NCBI RefSeq assembly: GCF_040939455.1
Contig: NC_134129.1
Coordinates: 21,863,501-21,927,500, forward strand
DNA: 64,000 nt
Source: Microcebus murinus
Taxonomy: Eukaryota > Chordata > Mammalia > Primates > Cheirogaleidae
Direction of reading: 5' to 3'
Part shown: positions 1 to 47,929 of the stretch, in pieces
Position numbering within the stretch: position 1 is the first letter of the stretch
Layout of the letters: the number at the start of each line of letters is the position of its first letter
Made by a program: the position numbers and the translations under genes
Notes under the pieces: generated by a model
Told to the model about the DNA's origin: nothing
The model's input: the letters and a program-made list of their open reading frames with translations, nothing else
Databases searched by the model: none

Positions 1-611
1 ACTGTGTCCCGTGTGTGCCAGACACACGCCAGGTTCCCTCCTCCTCACACACGCAGCAAATACAACTGAGTCCTGTGTGTGCGGGACACACGCCAGGTTC
101 CGTCCTTCTCACACACGCAGCAAGCACAACTGAGTCCCATGTGTGCCGGACACACGCCAGGTTCTGTCCTTCTCACACACACAGCAAGTACAACTGTGTC
201 CCGTGTGTGCCAGACACACGCCAGGTTCCGTCCTTCTCACACACGCAGCAAATACAACTGAGTCCCGTGTGTGCCGGACACACGCCAGGTTCCGTCCTTC
301 TCACACACACAGCAAGTACAACTGTGTCCCGTGTGTGCCAGACACACTCCAGGTTCCCTCCTCCTCACACACGCAGCAAGTAAAACTGAGTCCCATGTGT
401 GCCGGACACACGCCAGGTTCTGTCCTTCTCACACACAGCAAATACAACTGAGTCCCGTGTGTGCCAGACACAGGCCAGGTTCCGTCCTTCTCACACATGC
501 AGCAAATATACAACTGAGTCCCGTGTGTGCCAGACACAGGCCAGGTTCTGTCCTTCTCACACGCAGCAAATACAACTGAGTCCCATGTGTGCCAGACACA
601 CGCCAGGTCTG
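1..611. repeat. Minisatellite, 64-bp unit, about 9.5 copies
   Basis: Unit starts (actgNgtccc) fall at 1, 65, 129, 193, 257, 321, 385, 447, 513 and 575. Each unit holds gtgtgtgcc, gacacacgccagg and ctcacacacgcagcaa. It lies in an APBB2 intron and reaches the left edge, so the full length is unknown. Because 64 is not a multiple of 3, all three + frames stay open, giving spurious ORFs. Confidence 0.95.
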
Positions 612-865
612 GGGCGGAAATGGCTTTGGTTCCACCTGGAATGGGGAACGCTTAGCATGGGAATAAATGTTCGAGCTCCCTTTGGGGTCACTACCGGGTG
701 AGCTGCTTCCAGTCCCCCAGCCCGCGGCGTCCCGTCGCTGGCCGGGAACAGGAGCGCGGAGTGGTGGCTCCTGAGTAGAGCAGACGTCGGCGTCCCCGGC
801 AGACAAGAGCCAGTTTGGAGCAGTTTGAGAATAACCACGGCGGCGGCAGCAGGCGTTTCTGAGCG
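612..865. other. APBB2 intron, single-copy spacer between arrays
   Basis: Moderately GC-rich intronic sequence between the 64-bp and 71-bp arrays. No gene or known repeat recognised. Confidence 0.5.
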
Positions 866-1508
866 CCTGGGCCTGCTGAGCGCGTGGCATGCGCTCGCCA
901 CCCCAGCTCCGACCTCTGACCGGGACGCTGCCGTCACCCCCGCGGTCTGAGCGCGTGGCCTGCACTCGCCACCCCAGCTCTGTCCTCTGATGGGGACGCT
1001 GCCGTCACCCTGCGGTCTGACCGCGTGGCGTGCGCTCGCCACCCCAGCTCCGTCCTCTGATGGGGACGCTGTCGTCACCCCGCGTGGTCTGAGCGCGTGG
1101 CGTGTGCTAGCCACCCCAGCTCCGCCCTCTGATGGGGACGCTGCCGTCACACGCGCGGTCTGAGCGCATGGCGTGCGCTCATCACCCCAGCTCCGCCCTC
1201 TGACGGGGACGCTGCCGTCACCCCCGCGGTCTGAGCGCGTGGCCTTCACTCGCCACCCCAGCTCCGTCCTCTGATGGGGACGCTGCCGTCACCCCGCGGT
1301 CTGGCGCGTGGCGTGCGCTCATCACCCCAGCTCCGCCCTCTGACGGGGACGCTGCTGTCACCCCGCGCGGTCTGGCGCGTGGCGTGCGCTCATCACCCCA
1401 GCTCCGCCCTCTGACGGGGACGCTGCTGTCACCCCGCGCGGTCTGGCGCGTGGCGTGCGCTCCCCACCCCAGCTCCGCCCTCTGACGGGGACGCTGCCGT
1501 CACTCCGC
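866..1508. repeat. Minisatellite, about 71-bp unit, 9 copies
   Basis: The marker ccccagctc recurs at 901, 972, 1042, 1114, 1185, 1256, 1325, 1396 and 1467, a spacing of 69-72 bp. Each unit contains a gcgcgtggcgtgcgctc segment and ggggacgctgccgtcacc. CpG-dense; intronic in APBB2. Confidence 0.93.
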
Positions 1509-1523
1509 GGTCCCATGCTTGCC

Positions 1524-1840
1524 GGGACACGGCTGGGAGTGGCCGGGGCGACCCGACCCGCGTGCTCTGTCCCCAAGCCCGACAGGGTCTGGGCCCTCGC
1601 GGGACACGGCTGGGAGTGGCCGGGGCGACCCGACCCGCGTACTCTGTCCCCAAGCCCGACAGGGTCTGGGCCCTCGCGGGACACGGCTGGGAGTGGCCGG
1701 GGCGACCCGACCCGCGTGCTCTGTCCCCAAGCCCGACAGGGTCTGGGCCCTCGTGGGACACGGCTGGGGGTGGCCGGGGCGACCTGACCCGCGTACTCTG
1801 TCCCCAAGCCCGACAGGGTCTGGGCCCTGGTGGGCCACCC
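1524..1840. repeat. Minisatellite, 77-bp unit, about 4 copies
   Basis: gggacacgg-type unit starts at 1524, 1601, 1678 and 1755, plus a partial at 1832, exactly 77 bp apart. Units are nearly identical (gtccccaagcccgacagggt in each), which implies recent expansion. It sits 335 bp upstream of the APBB2 linker exon acceptor. Confidence 0.93.
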
Positions 1841-2174
1841 CATGCCCCGACGGGAAGGCCCGGGCACCCAGGGCCACTGGGGCGCCGCTGCGCTGCCCCT
1901 CTGGCCCCACCGGCCGGCACGCCAGGCCCGCGGGTGGCCGAGGGCTGTGCGTCGGGCTGTCTGCCGCATGGCGGGACCTGGCGTGGAACAGGTGCACTCC
2001 AGCCCACCAGGAGACGCTCTGAGGAGTCACCGTCCTCCCTGTCCCGGGAAAACGAGCCCGACACACCGGGCGGCAGCTCGAGCACTGGGTGAAGTCGGCT
2101 CAGACACTTTCTGGGCTGGGATGGCGGAGACGGCAAGGCCCGTGACACGAACCAGCGCCCTTTCCTCCCTCTAG

Positions 2175-10470
<8,296 letters not shown>

Positions 10471-13400
10471 CCGCACGTGGGGAAGGACTCTGGCAGTTAC
10501 CTGGACACTCTAAGGCTACACTACAGAAAACGAGCTGGTGTCTGACCTTCCGTTGTTGCTGATGCTTTGTCTTCAGAGAAATTTATCCGTAACCAGACAG
10601 TGTTAGACAAGCATGTTCTCGTCTTGCCACCATCATGTGATACGAAAAGAAGCATGAGTAATTTTTTTTGCTGTAAGTTACACCATGAGCAGTGGAAGGT
10701 CTTTTTCTTGTAAATATTGCGAACATCACTTAACTTCACACACACAGGGAAGAATGTGGCCACATCCCTCCTAGGGAACTGCCACTGCATCCTGGGAGTG
10801 AGCGATGCCTGAGTTAGTGTCACTGTCGTCTTTACTGCATCTGTCACGGGCAACCTTTAGGTTCTACAGCACTTTGCCCTGTTTTCAACATTGGAATAGA
10901 CACTGCGTAGCAGATACCATTGAACTGCTATTAAAATAGGATGGCGAGTTTTTGTTTCAGTTTTTCATAAAATTGAACATGTTGTCTGTTGGCATCAGTA
11001 TAGAAACCAACTGGCAGCATTCCTTGACGAGCTCTCTGACACATGGAACCATTTCATGTCTACAGCTGTTTGTGGGATATTGGAAAAAAATGAAACTTTA
11101 AAATTGATGAAAACTAAATTTCAGGAATTAAAATTGAACAAAAACTAGCCTTTCTTTTTAGATGGTTTTCAGACTCATTATTTTAAAAAAGGAGATTAAC
11201 AATATCATAATGCATTTTGGGTAGGACTTATTTCAAACTTCTGCCTTATATTGTACAGTACAGCTAGAGAATTATAGTTCACTATGGCCATTCTCTATAT
11301 AAACATTAAAATGGAATATTACTCATAAACCTTTCATCCTTAGTTTGATAATTAGCCAATATGCAATTTGAAGTTAAGAAAATGTCATTTATATTTCTGT
11401 CATACACGATTATTTTAGATCTTTATCACCATGTTATTTTTATTAGTTTACATGCTAGAAAAAAACATTCTGCTAGAATCCTGCATCTAGCTCGATCTTA
11501 CTCCAGTGCTTTTTGCCCAGAAAGCTGTCTGTCCAATCATGTATTGTCCATGGCAACAAATTGCATTAAGTTGAACCTGTCTTGAATTTATGTATTTAAT
11601 GTTAGAATTTGTTGGACTTAACTATATAAATTTTAAAATTTATATCTTTTCCATTTTACTTTAAAGACTTAAAGATTTCATATCAGAGCAAAATATACAT
11701 AGGGATAATGGACTATTGAACAAGTATCCCAAAAATAGCATTTTCCTGCATTTTATGTAAATGAAAAACTGTGAAGACATACAAATTTAGACTCTTGATG
11801 ATGATGTTTTAAAAGGAAGTAAGGAGATTTAACTTAATATTAGTCTTTATTTTTAATGTCAAAATTAACATTTACAACATCCAATTATAAAAGCAACACT
11901 TTGTTTATACTCTGCTATGGACTTGTCAGAATGGTTTCCACGTTTTTATCACATTTGAGCCTTATCAGGTAGAGAAGGAACAAACACTTGGGAAATAAAA
12001 ACAGAGAGTACCAAGAGGCTAACTCAGCCGGCCTAAGATCTCACCAAAGTTAACGGGAGAACCGGCCTAGGGCCATGTCTCCCAGCCCCCGGCTCTGATT
12101 CTGCCGATGATGCCGCACAGCTGTCAGGAAGAGCCTTTCCAGAATGACTCTGGGCATAGCAGAGAACAGCAGGCAGGGAAACACTGCCGGGCAGTCTTAG
12201 AATCCCCTAGATAAGTGGGGGAACTATGTCCAAATTACTTATGCAGTGGCATTAACAATTAAACCATTGCCCTCTCTCCGTCCAGGACTGTTTTCCTGCA
12301 GTGTGCCTCGATTGTATTGTAGAGGACAAGATTCTGCATTCAGTGGTAGATAGCCCGTTCAGTCTATGAGATTTTTCCAGAGATGACATTACCCAGAGAT
12401 ATTCGTAACTCGTGGTGCTTAGCACTGTAGACCATGACGGAAAGAGTGGGCGGCCTTCTACCTGCCATTCCGTCTCAGAGCTCAGGGGGGTGGGCTGAAA
12501 TCATTTGCTGCTTTAGAAATGCATTATACGTTTTACCAGTTGATATACTATTCTATCTGAAGTAACCAAGTGCCCATCATAATAAATTGTGGCATTATGA
12601 AAATCCTTACTATGCCCTTTGAAAAGCTGTTCAAAATTCAGTTACGATGATTGTTCATTTGATCTCTACAGTTAAGCATCTTAGTGTGATAAACTTCAAA
12701 ATTCTAAACAAGCAGTCCACTTTTATATTGGAAATCTCTACCAGAACCCACTGTTCATTTTTTAAGGCATATGTTTGTTTGTTTTCAGGATCAAGAATCC
12801 TGAGCTAGCTTTAAGTAGCAAACTGATTTATATATGCAATTATAGGATGCATTAAGATGAATGATAGCCTTTACATATTGAAAACTTTACTGCAGATACT
12901 TTGTTTTGAAAATGGCTTTGCATACTAAATGCAAACTGATTTTGTAAAGTTAATTATGTTAAACAGTATGTTCAGACACTTTCTGCCATGGCCAAAAAGT
13001 ATGTATGAGAGTATGTGTGTATCTGTCTGTGAAACAATGCCCGTGTTTGACCTGCTATCTTGGCAGCACTTCAGTTATCTATGCATTCTTTATATGTGTG
13101 ATTTGGTAAACAGGCAGCCATGTTCACAATGCCTTGTGTGTCTTATCATATTTTTAATTAGCCTTTGAAATACAGCTTAAAATATTTTTATTTTATTTAT
13201 TCTATTTTTACTGAAATATACTGCATTATTGTGTTAATGTATTATCTTTACTGGATATCATCTCACAGTGTATCCAGGCCTAAGTAATCTCAGTGAACTA
13301 TATATTGCCTAAGGTGGTTTTGTAATGATTTATAGTCACATTTCTATTGGAATATGTAGAAGAAAGGGCATAATGCTTAAAGGTCCTTTTATTTTTTAAA

Positions 13401-14175
13401 AGCAGCTAGATAGACAGACTTGCCACCTCACATATCTGCTCCTTGGCAGCATCAGGGGAACAGCCAACATGCCTGTGGCCAAAACTTTGCTTTGCAGACT
13501 AAAGCACTGCTTGGTGCTTCCTTTTTATATCCTTCACCACATGTGTGCTTTCACCTAAGAGACATACACATGTCCACATGCCCTTTGTTTCCACCTGATA
13601 TAAGGTCACTCATAGCAAATTAGGACCATTGTTTTTTGTCTGTCGTATTGCACGAAAGGGACATTAGACCCATTTCCATTAAAATACATTTTCGGTGGTA
13701 AACTGTGGCACTGCTACTTTTTTAAATTCCACTTTATGATTTTTGGACGGACACTTATAAAACTAATCTACACAAGGCCATTTCCTAGAAGCCACGAAAC
13801 TTTCATCCTCCTCTTGTACGGCACACTCATTTCATAGGCATTGCACACAAGTTCAAGATTTCATCCATAACATGAAAAACGTTTCCCTGATATTAGCACA
13901 ATTTAATAAAACCATTAGCTCTCTCATTGGCCAGGCTTAACCTAATACACATCTAACGTGTGTTATACAGCCAATAAAGAGAAGTTTAATTTATTTCAGC
14001 TTCAGGGCAAAGGTACCTGCTCACACTGTATGGATGAGAGCATTCCCTGGCATCCAGAGCAGCTTGTTTATCCTGGAAGAATGATTTGTTTTCCTTTTTG
14101 CCCCTTTTACTGTTCACCACTTTACATATCTAAATGTAATTTGTTGTGAGAATAAATTTAGCTGCATAAAATGTT
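10471..14175 (+). other. APBB2: APBB2 3' UTR (inferred extent)
   Basis: AT-rich sequence after the stop codon, with no clear interspersed repeat, which suits a retained 3' UTR. Candidate AATAAA signals on the + strand lie at 12581, 13973 and 14151; the last would give a 3' UTR of about 3.7 kb. A TGTAAATA Pumilio-type element lies at 10709-10716. The end point is an inference; the other signals could serve as alternative poly(A) sites. Confidence 0.5.
14151..14156 (+). terminator. APBB2: Candidate distal poly(A) signal of APBB2
   Basis: AATAAA after TTGTTGTGAG and followed by GT/T-rich sequence (tgtttggctcattt). It is the last canonical hexamer before sequence that looks like ordinary intergenic DNA. 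Alternatives are at 12581 and 13973. Confidence 0.4.
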
Positions 14176-16776
14176 TGGCTCATTTATCTGGCATCTTAGT
14201 CATATATACAAGGAACAGAAACATAAATTTAGTGTCTCTTCACTAATCATTTTTACATTATTCTCACCTCAGACTTTAGCAATCATTTTAGTAATGGAGG
14301 ATTCTGATTTAATTAGTTATTGCGAATTTCTGCCTGGTAAGAAGTAGGAAGTCACTAAGTTTTGAGTAATTACCCTGTCCTTATTTTGTGATTAAGAAGG
14401 ACAGTTGGCATTCTGGACACAGAAGCTTTATTTAGTCATTCAAGTCTTTTGTAAGCAGTCTAAGATGATGTTTCAGCAAAAAGAAGTCTATCTTTCACTT
14501 CCTTTGAGAACTTGACTTTAAGAAAAGAATAGAGACATGCAGGGACTAAATCCAAAATGAAAGGTAACTAGGAAAATGAGTTGAATCTGGTTTTATTTAA
14601 CAGGCATATGAAAGAAGATAAATAGAAATTAAAGTATGTCCCCACTTTTTGTTCATCTTGTACTTCCCCAGTGGTTGATCTCTTTTACTCTGTTAAAGGC
14701 GGTAATTCTTAAAGACAAAATTTCATTTTGGTTTCCGGCATTATACAGTGGTAAATGATTTCAGATAAAAATATGAGTTTGCTACTGGAGTATCTAAATA
14801 CAAGTAATTTCATTATTTTAGATTTTGTAGTACTTTTCTCCAAGATGTTTAAGAACATAAAATGCCAAACAAAAAAGTCAATGTAATCAATATTCTGCTC
14901 CACTAAAATTCTCTTACACTGCTTTTATCCAAAGTATTTTTCCCTTTTTATTCTACCAAAGTATTTAAATAATTGATCCTGTCCTTAGAAGATTCTCAAA
15001 GAAGAAAACCACAGGCTTATTTAATGGTTTTATTCAGAATCTCCATATACTTCTAAAGAGAAAAATAATTTAGTGCCCAGATGCATGTGAGGAGCTACTG
15101 AAAATAAGTGGCTACGAATTGTGACATCAAGCACATACTGCTACAAAAATTAGAAAAATATCCTAAACTATTTCATAACAGGGAGAGTTAACTTATCCAC
15201 AGAAAACACACTTACATAAAAAATCTCAGACGTGGTACTTCAGGACAGTGGAATGCTTTTTAGCCTGGGGAGCGGGCAGGGAAAGGATAGAAGATACCAG
15301 CTCTTTACTCACTGATGGTAAGTAAAGCTGCACTGCCCTCCTAGAGGCACGGCATAGCCAAGCCAGATAGAAATTTGAGTGAGAATAAGAGAACAGACCA
15401 CATAATAGTTTAAAGAGATATATATAATTTTTGATTTTTGAAATTAGTAAAATAAGCATTTAAAACATTTCTGTACTTTTTAAGAGTAATAATTAACATG
15501 TGAGGCATTCTTTTGGGATTTAAAATTAAAGCTTGGTTCAAGTATAAAAAGTCTTATTTCCTTTCTTCACTGACACATTTTATTGATAAATGTTAAATAG
15601 TAAAAGAAAAATTATTACTACTAAAATGAAATTCAACATTCTTTTTTTAGCCTCACCTCAAGAAAGAAAATAAAAAAATAGAATATTAGAGTTGAAATAG
15701 ACCTAGTTATCTTATAGAGGATAATATTCTACTAAAAATCATGCCACTTGAATTGAGCGTTTAGGAATTTATATAACACTTCTACACAAATGAATTCCGA
15801 AAATAAAACTTTAAATTCAAACTTTATGAATGTGTCTATGAACTCTTTTAAACAATAAGATGTATAGTTGTATCTTATTCTAATGTCGATTTCTATTGCC
15901 ATAATGAAGAAAATTAGTAGACCTAGAAATGATAAACATACCAATTCTTGGTAGGCAATTGATAACACATTCAAGATGAATCGACATTTACTATAATTAA
16001 CATAGTGCTATAATATATTTTAATTGTGCATCAGAAATGATTTACCAAAGTTTGATTACTGTGTGCCATTTGAAATGACATGTACATTTTGCTGTATTAC
16101 CTAATCTTTGAATAGAATCAGAAATTTTTATGAGTTTCTTCAACAATAGATATGACTTACATTCAACAGTTTTGCCTCTTCCTTAGAATTATTAGTATTT
16201 AGATGGAAATTTGCTCACAGTCGTTTTTTTACAATAGTGTTTTGCATAAGTGGTAGGAAGGGGGTAAATATGATTGTGTTCAATCGGCTCAGGATCCTGG
16301 AGCTCTTCCAACGAGAAACACTTCACTCTGTAACTATACACCTGAGCTACATACATCTGGCACTTCGGAACTTTCTGTGCTTATTCATGCGCAACCTCAG
16401 TCACATGACAAAAACTCTTGCCATGCCCTGTTCAAAGAATATTTTGGTATTTAAGAAAAAAATCAACTTCGATCGTGATTGAAAAAGTTAAACTACAACT
16501 GCCTGGATACCAAAGAGCAGTCCTGAGCTGGCAGGAGGCAGCCAGTACCTGGTCCACATCGACGCTTCCCGACTGCCACGCAAGTCTGAGAAGGAGCCTG
16601 CTGTGAGCAGGCAGCCTCTCCCTTCAGGAGAACTGTCGCAGCTCCAAGTCCAGACTGAAAGTTAACACAAGTGAGACAAGTTCTAACAGCTGACACTGAG
16701 TCTACACTGGACATTCTAAAACAGATCAGCACTGAGCTATTGAAATCTCCGAATTCTGCGTTGCTTAATCCCCTAC
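14176..16776. other. AT-rich intergenic stretch between APBB2 and NSUN7 3' ends
   Basis: About 2.6 kb separating the inferred convergent transcript ends. No gene, RNA gene or clear repeat recognised. Confidence 0.4.
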
Positions 16777-16782
16777 TTTATT
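16777..16782 (-). terminator. NSUN7: Candidate poly(A) signal of NSUN7
   Basis: TTTATT on the + strand reads AATAAA on the - strand, about 165 nt past the NSUN7 stop codon. It is the first canonical hexamer met, giving a short 3' UTR. Confidence 0.45.
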
Positions 16783-16947
16783 GTTTCTCACTTGTCTTAA
16801 TTCTCTGAAAGTAATACCACATTTAGAAGATACTAAGTAACCAAAAAGATGAGTATCTTGTGTAGGGATGTGTAACCTTCTGAGAAATACCAGATTTTGA
16901 ACATAAAATCAACTGCTCTTGGCTCCTGTAAAAAAAATTCAGGACAG

Positions 16948-44498
<27,551 letters not shown>

Positions 44499-45188
44499 GT
44501 CCGCGCTGCCCGTCGCCGGCATCCCCGGCCCGAGCTACAGTCCGGGCGCTCCCGGGGCCGGGCTCCCCGCCGCCGCCCGCATGGTCCGAGGGGGGAAGCC
44601 CGCCCCGCAAGTCGCCGTCCCGCGGCGCCGCTCGGCGGCCCTGGCTGAGCCCTCGGAGACCAAGACGGCATTCACCGGCCGACCCCGCGCCCGAACTTCC
44701 AGCCGGACAAGCCCGGCGACACTTCCACGCCCTCAGGAAGGGGCGAGTAGAGAGAGGCCGGAGGGCCGCCGCGGCCGTGCGGGGCAGACTCCGCCGTGGC
44801 CCCGCCGCAGCCTGCGGCCGCTGAGCCTCCCGCACCCCGCGGACGGGCGGCTCCTGGGGCTTCAGGGACCCGGACGCGGCGGCGCTGCCTCGGGGCGCCG
44901 GAGGCTGGCGTGGGTAACAGGCCCGGGAGCCGGGGACGGCGGGGCGGCGGCGGCCCGCGGAGGCCGTTTGGTTCAGGTGCAGCCACGTCCACCGCGGGGT
45001 TCGGGGCAGGGGGCGCGGCCTCTGGCGCTCGGCTCGCTCCGGTTCCTTGAGGAGGGCGCGCCTCAGGCCTCGCGCGGGAGCCTCTGGGAACTCGGCGGCA
45101 GAGAGGGGTGGGCGCGGGGCGCGGAACTGGCGGGCTCAGGCCGCGGCGGGGCCAGCCTCCCGGGTCTCCCAGCGTCGGCCGGCCCCGG

Positions 45189-45202
45189 GTCTCCATGGCA
45201 AC
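45189..45202. promoter_or_regulatory. RFX X-box-like site upstream of NSUN7
   Basis: GTCTCCATGGCAAC fits the X-box consensus RYYNYY-N(1-3)-RRNRAC with a 2-bp spacer. It lies about 690 bp upstream of the NSUN7 ATG. RFX factors drive many ciliary and spermatid genes, and NSUN7 has a sperm phenotype, so the placement makes sense; binding is an inference. Confidence 0.45.
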
Positions 45203-45299
45203 CGGGAGCTGGGGGCGGGAGGTGCGCTGCGCGCAGCAGGTTCCCGCGGGATTTGGCTGGCGCTGCTCTCTCCGCGAGAGTTGCTCTTCTCCCAAGGCC

Positions 45300-46842
45300 T
45301 GGACGCCGGTTTCCGCCCCCCTCACGCGGTGTGCCCGCCGGGACGCCCGTTTCCGCCCTCCTCGCGCGGTGTGCCCGCCGGGACGCGGGTTCCCCCCTGA
45401 AGCAAGCGGTCCTCGCGCAGTGTGCCCGCCGGGACGCGGTTCCCCCCTGAAGCAAGCGGTCCTCGCGCAGTGTGCCCGCCGGGACGCGGTTCCCCCCTGA
45501 AGCCAGGGACCCTCGCGCGGTGTGCCCGCCGGGACGCCGGTTCCCCCCTGAAGCCAGGGACCCTCGCGCGGTGTGCCCGCCGGGACGCCGGTTTCCGCCC
45601 CCCTCGCGCGGTGTGCCCGCCGGGACGCCGGTTTCCCCCTGAAGCCAGGTACCCTCGCGCGGTGTGCCCGCCGGGACGCGGTTCCCCCCTGAAGCCTGGT
45701 ACCCTCGCGCGGTGTGCCCGCCGGGACGCGGTTCCCCCCTGAAGCCTGGGACCCTCGCGCGGTGTGCCCGCCGGGACGCGGTTCCCCCCTGAAGCCAGGG
45801 ACCCTCGCGCGGTGTGCCCGCCGGGACGCCGGTTTCCGCCCCCCTCGCGCGGTGTGCCCGCCGGGACGCCGGTTTCCCCCTGAAGCCAGGTACCCTCGCG
45901 CGGTGTGCCCGCCGGGACGCGGTTCCCCCCTGAAGCCTGGGACCCTCGCGCGGTGTGCCCGCCGGGACGCGGTTCCCCCCTGAAGCCAGGGACCCTCGCG
46001 CGGTGTGCCCGCCGGGACGCCGGTTTCCCCCTGAAGCCAGGGACCCTCGCGCGGTGTGCCCGCCGGGACGCGGTTCCCCCCTGAAGCCAGGGACCCTCGC
46101 GCGGTGTGCCCGCCGGGACGCCGGTTCCCCCCTGAAGCCTGGGACCCTCGCGCGGTGTGCCCGCCGGGACGCGGGTTCCCCCCTGAAGCCTGGGACCCTC
46201 GCACGGTGTGCCCGCCGGGACGCCGGTTCCCCCCTGAAGCCTGGGACCCTCGCACGGTGTGCCCGCCGGGACGCGGTTCCCCCCTGAAGCCAGGGACCCT
46301 CGCGCGGTGTGCCCGCCCGGACGCCGGTTCCCCCCTGAAGCCAGGTACCCTCGCGCGGTGTGCCCGCCGGGACGCCGGTTCCCCCCTGAAGCCAGGGACC
46401 CTCGCGCGGTGTGCCCGCCGGGACGCGGTTCCCCCCTGAAGCCAGGGACCCTCGCGCGGTGTGCCCGCCGGGACGCCGGTTTCCGCCCCCCTCGCGCGGT
46501 GTGCCCGCCGGGACGCGGTTCCCCCCTGAAGCCTGGGACCCTCGCGCGGTGTGCCCGCCGGGACGCCGGTTTCCGCCCCCCTCGCGCGGTGTGCCCGCCG
46601 GGACGCGGGTTCTCCCTGAAGCCTGGGCCCCTCGCGCGGTGTGCCCGCCGGGACGCGGTTCCCCCCTGAAGCCAGGGACCCTCGCGCGGTGTGCCCGCCG
46701 GGACGCGGTTCCCCCCTGAAGCCAGGGACCCTCGCGCGGTGTGCCCGCCGGGACGCGGTTCCCCCTGAAGCCAGGGACCCTCGCGCGGTGTGCCCGCCGG
46801 GACGCCGGTTTCCGCCCCCCTCGCGCGGTGTGCCCGCACCGG
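45300..46842. repeat. Minisatellite, 50-bp unit (with 40-bp variant) upstream of NSUN7
   Basis: About 30 units beginning ggtgtgcccgccgggacgc. The long form adds ggttcccccctgaagccagg; the 40-bp form replaces that with ggtttccgcccccctcgcgc. A block of several units recurs 241 bp apart (for example 45601 against 45842), a higher-order repeat. CpG-dense. Gives false ORFs of up to 728 codons on the - strand. Confidence 0.95.
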
Positions 46843-47325
46843 GCCTGAGGGCTGGCACTTGGCTTTGTTCGTAAATGCTGTTTTTAGGTAGTCTGCCCTA
46901 CAGTTAAGTGGTTTCAACTCTCAAGCACCTAAAGTGCTTGTTGAAATGCGAATTCCTGGAACCCATCCCTAGAGATCTGAGTCTGTAACTCTAGGTGGGG
47001 CCTAAGGATTCGTATTTTACCAGGTAACTCAGGTGATTCTGGTGCAAGCAGGCCCAAGCACACAGCTTGGAAAGCTCTGGTACAGTGGAAAGGCTACTAG
47101 TTCTAATTCCTCCTGTCTCTAACATAGAAAAGTATTTTAATTTCTCAGGATTTCTGTTCCCTCTCCCATAAAACAGATTAGTCATCCCTGCTTATTTTGC
47201 ACGTGAATTGTGAAGTTAGAACCGTCCCTCCGTCCTCCCACACACCTACCGCGTCCGCGAGGTGAAATCCAAACTTTCGGCAGCGCAGGGTCTGGGGACG
47301 CGGCCCGCCCGCCCGCCTTTCCGGC
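46843..47325. other. Intergenic, no repeat recognised
   Basis: GC falls sharply at the end of the array. No gene seen. Confidence 0.35.
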
Positions 47326-47329
47326 CTGG

Positions 47330-47490
47330 CCGCTTGGCGTCTCAGCCAGTCCCCAGACTTCGTTCCCTTATGCACGTTGTTTCCTCGGTCTTGGAAGCCC
47401 TTCCCTCTTTGTCCACACGCTGAGCTCCTAACTCAGTCTTTGAAACCCAGTGCAAGCATCACCTCTATAAAAGCCTTTCCCGATGCTGTA
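47330..47490 (+). mobile_element. L2 LINE 3' remnant
   Basis: ttggaagcccttccctcttt, gcaagcatcacctctataaa and agcctttcccgatgctgt match L2 text. Confidence 0.6.
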
Positions 47491-47925
47491 TTTGTTAGGA
47501 CGTAAACTTAGCCCCTGCAACAGAGACCCAAAATAACCGCTGGGTTATTATAAACAAAACAGAAGTTTATGTCTCACATAAAGTCCTGTTGCTGTAGTGG
47601 CTCTCCTCCAAACGTTGTTAGGGACCCAGACTCCTCCTTTGGGCTGCATCAAAGGGATTTGCCCTTTCCACTCAGTCTAGGATGGCTCGTCGCCATGTCC
47701 ATTCCTGGCCAGGGGTTAGTGCGATAAAGGGGAAAGAGAGGGCATGCACATACCTTTCGATGACCCGAAAGGTGCATGCATCACTTTTGTTCACATTCCA
47801 TTGGCCAGAACTTAGTCACGTGGAATACCAAGCAGTAAAGGAGGTTGATAAATGTGCCCAGCTAAAAATCAAGGGAACTGTTACTATAGAAGAAGGGGAG
47901 AATGGATAATGGGGGACAATTAGCA
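47490..47925. other. Probable ancient repeat, family not assigned
   Basis: tattataaacaaaacagaag and tttatgtctcacataaagtc recall antisense LTR or DNA-transposon ends, but I cannot name it. No coding potential beyond short ORFs. Confidence 0.3.
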
Positions 47926-47929
47926 GTCT

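Noticed and set aside
15..701. Overlapping Thr/His-rich frames at the left edge
   Set aside because: Read-through of the 64-bp minisatellite in an APBB2 intron, open in three frames at once.
44672..46858. A 728-codon open frame on the - strand upstream of NSUN7
   Set aside because: It consists almost wholly of the 50-bp array, with matching long frames on the other strand; peptide composition mirrors the repeat unit and no domain is seen.
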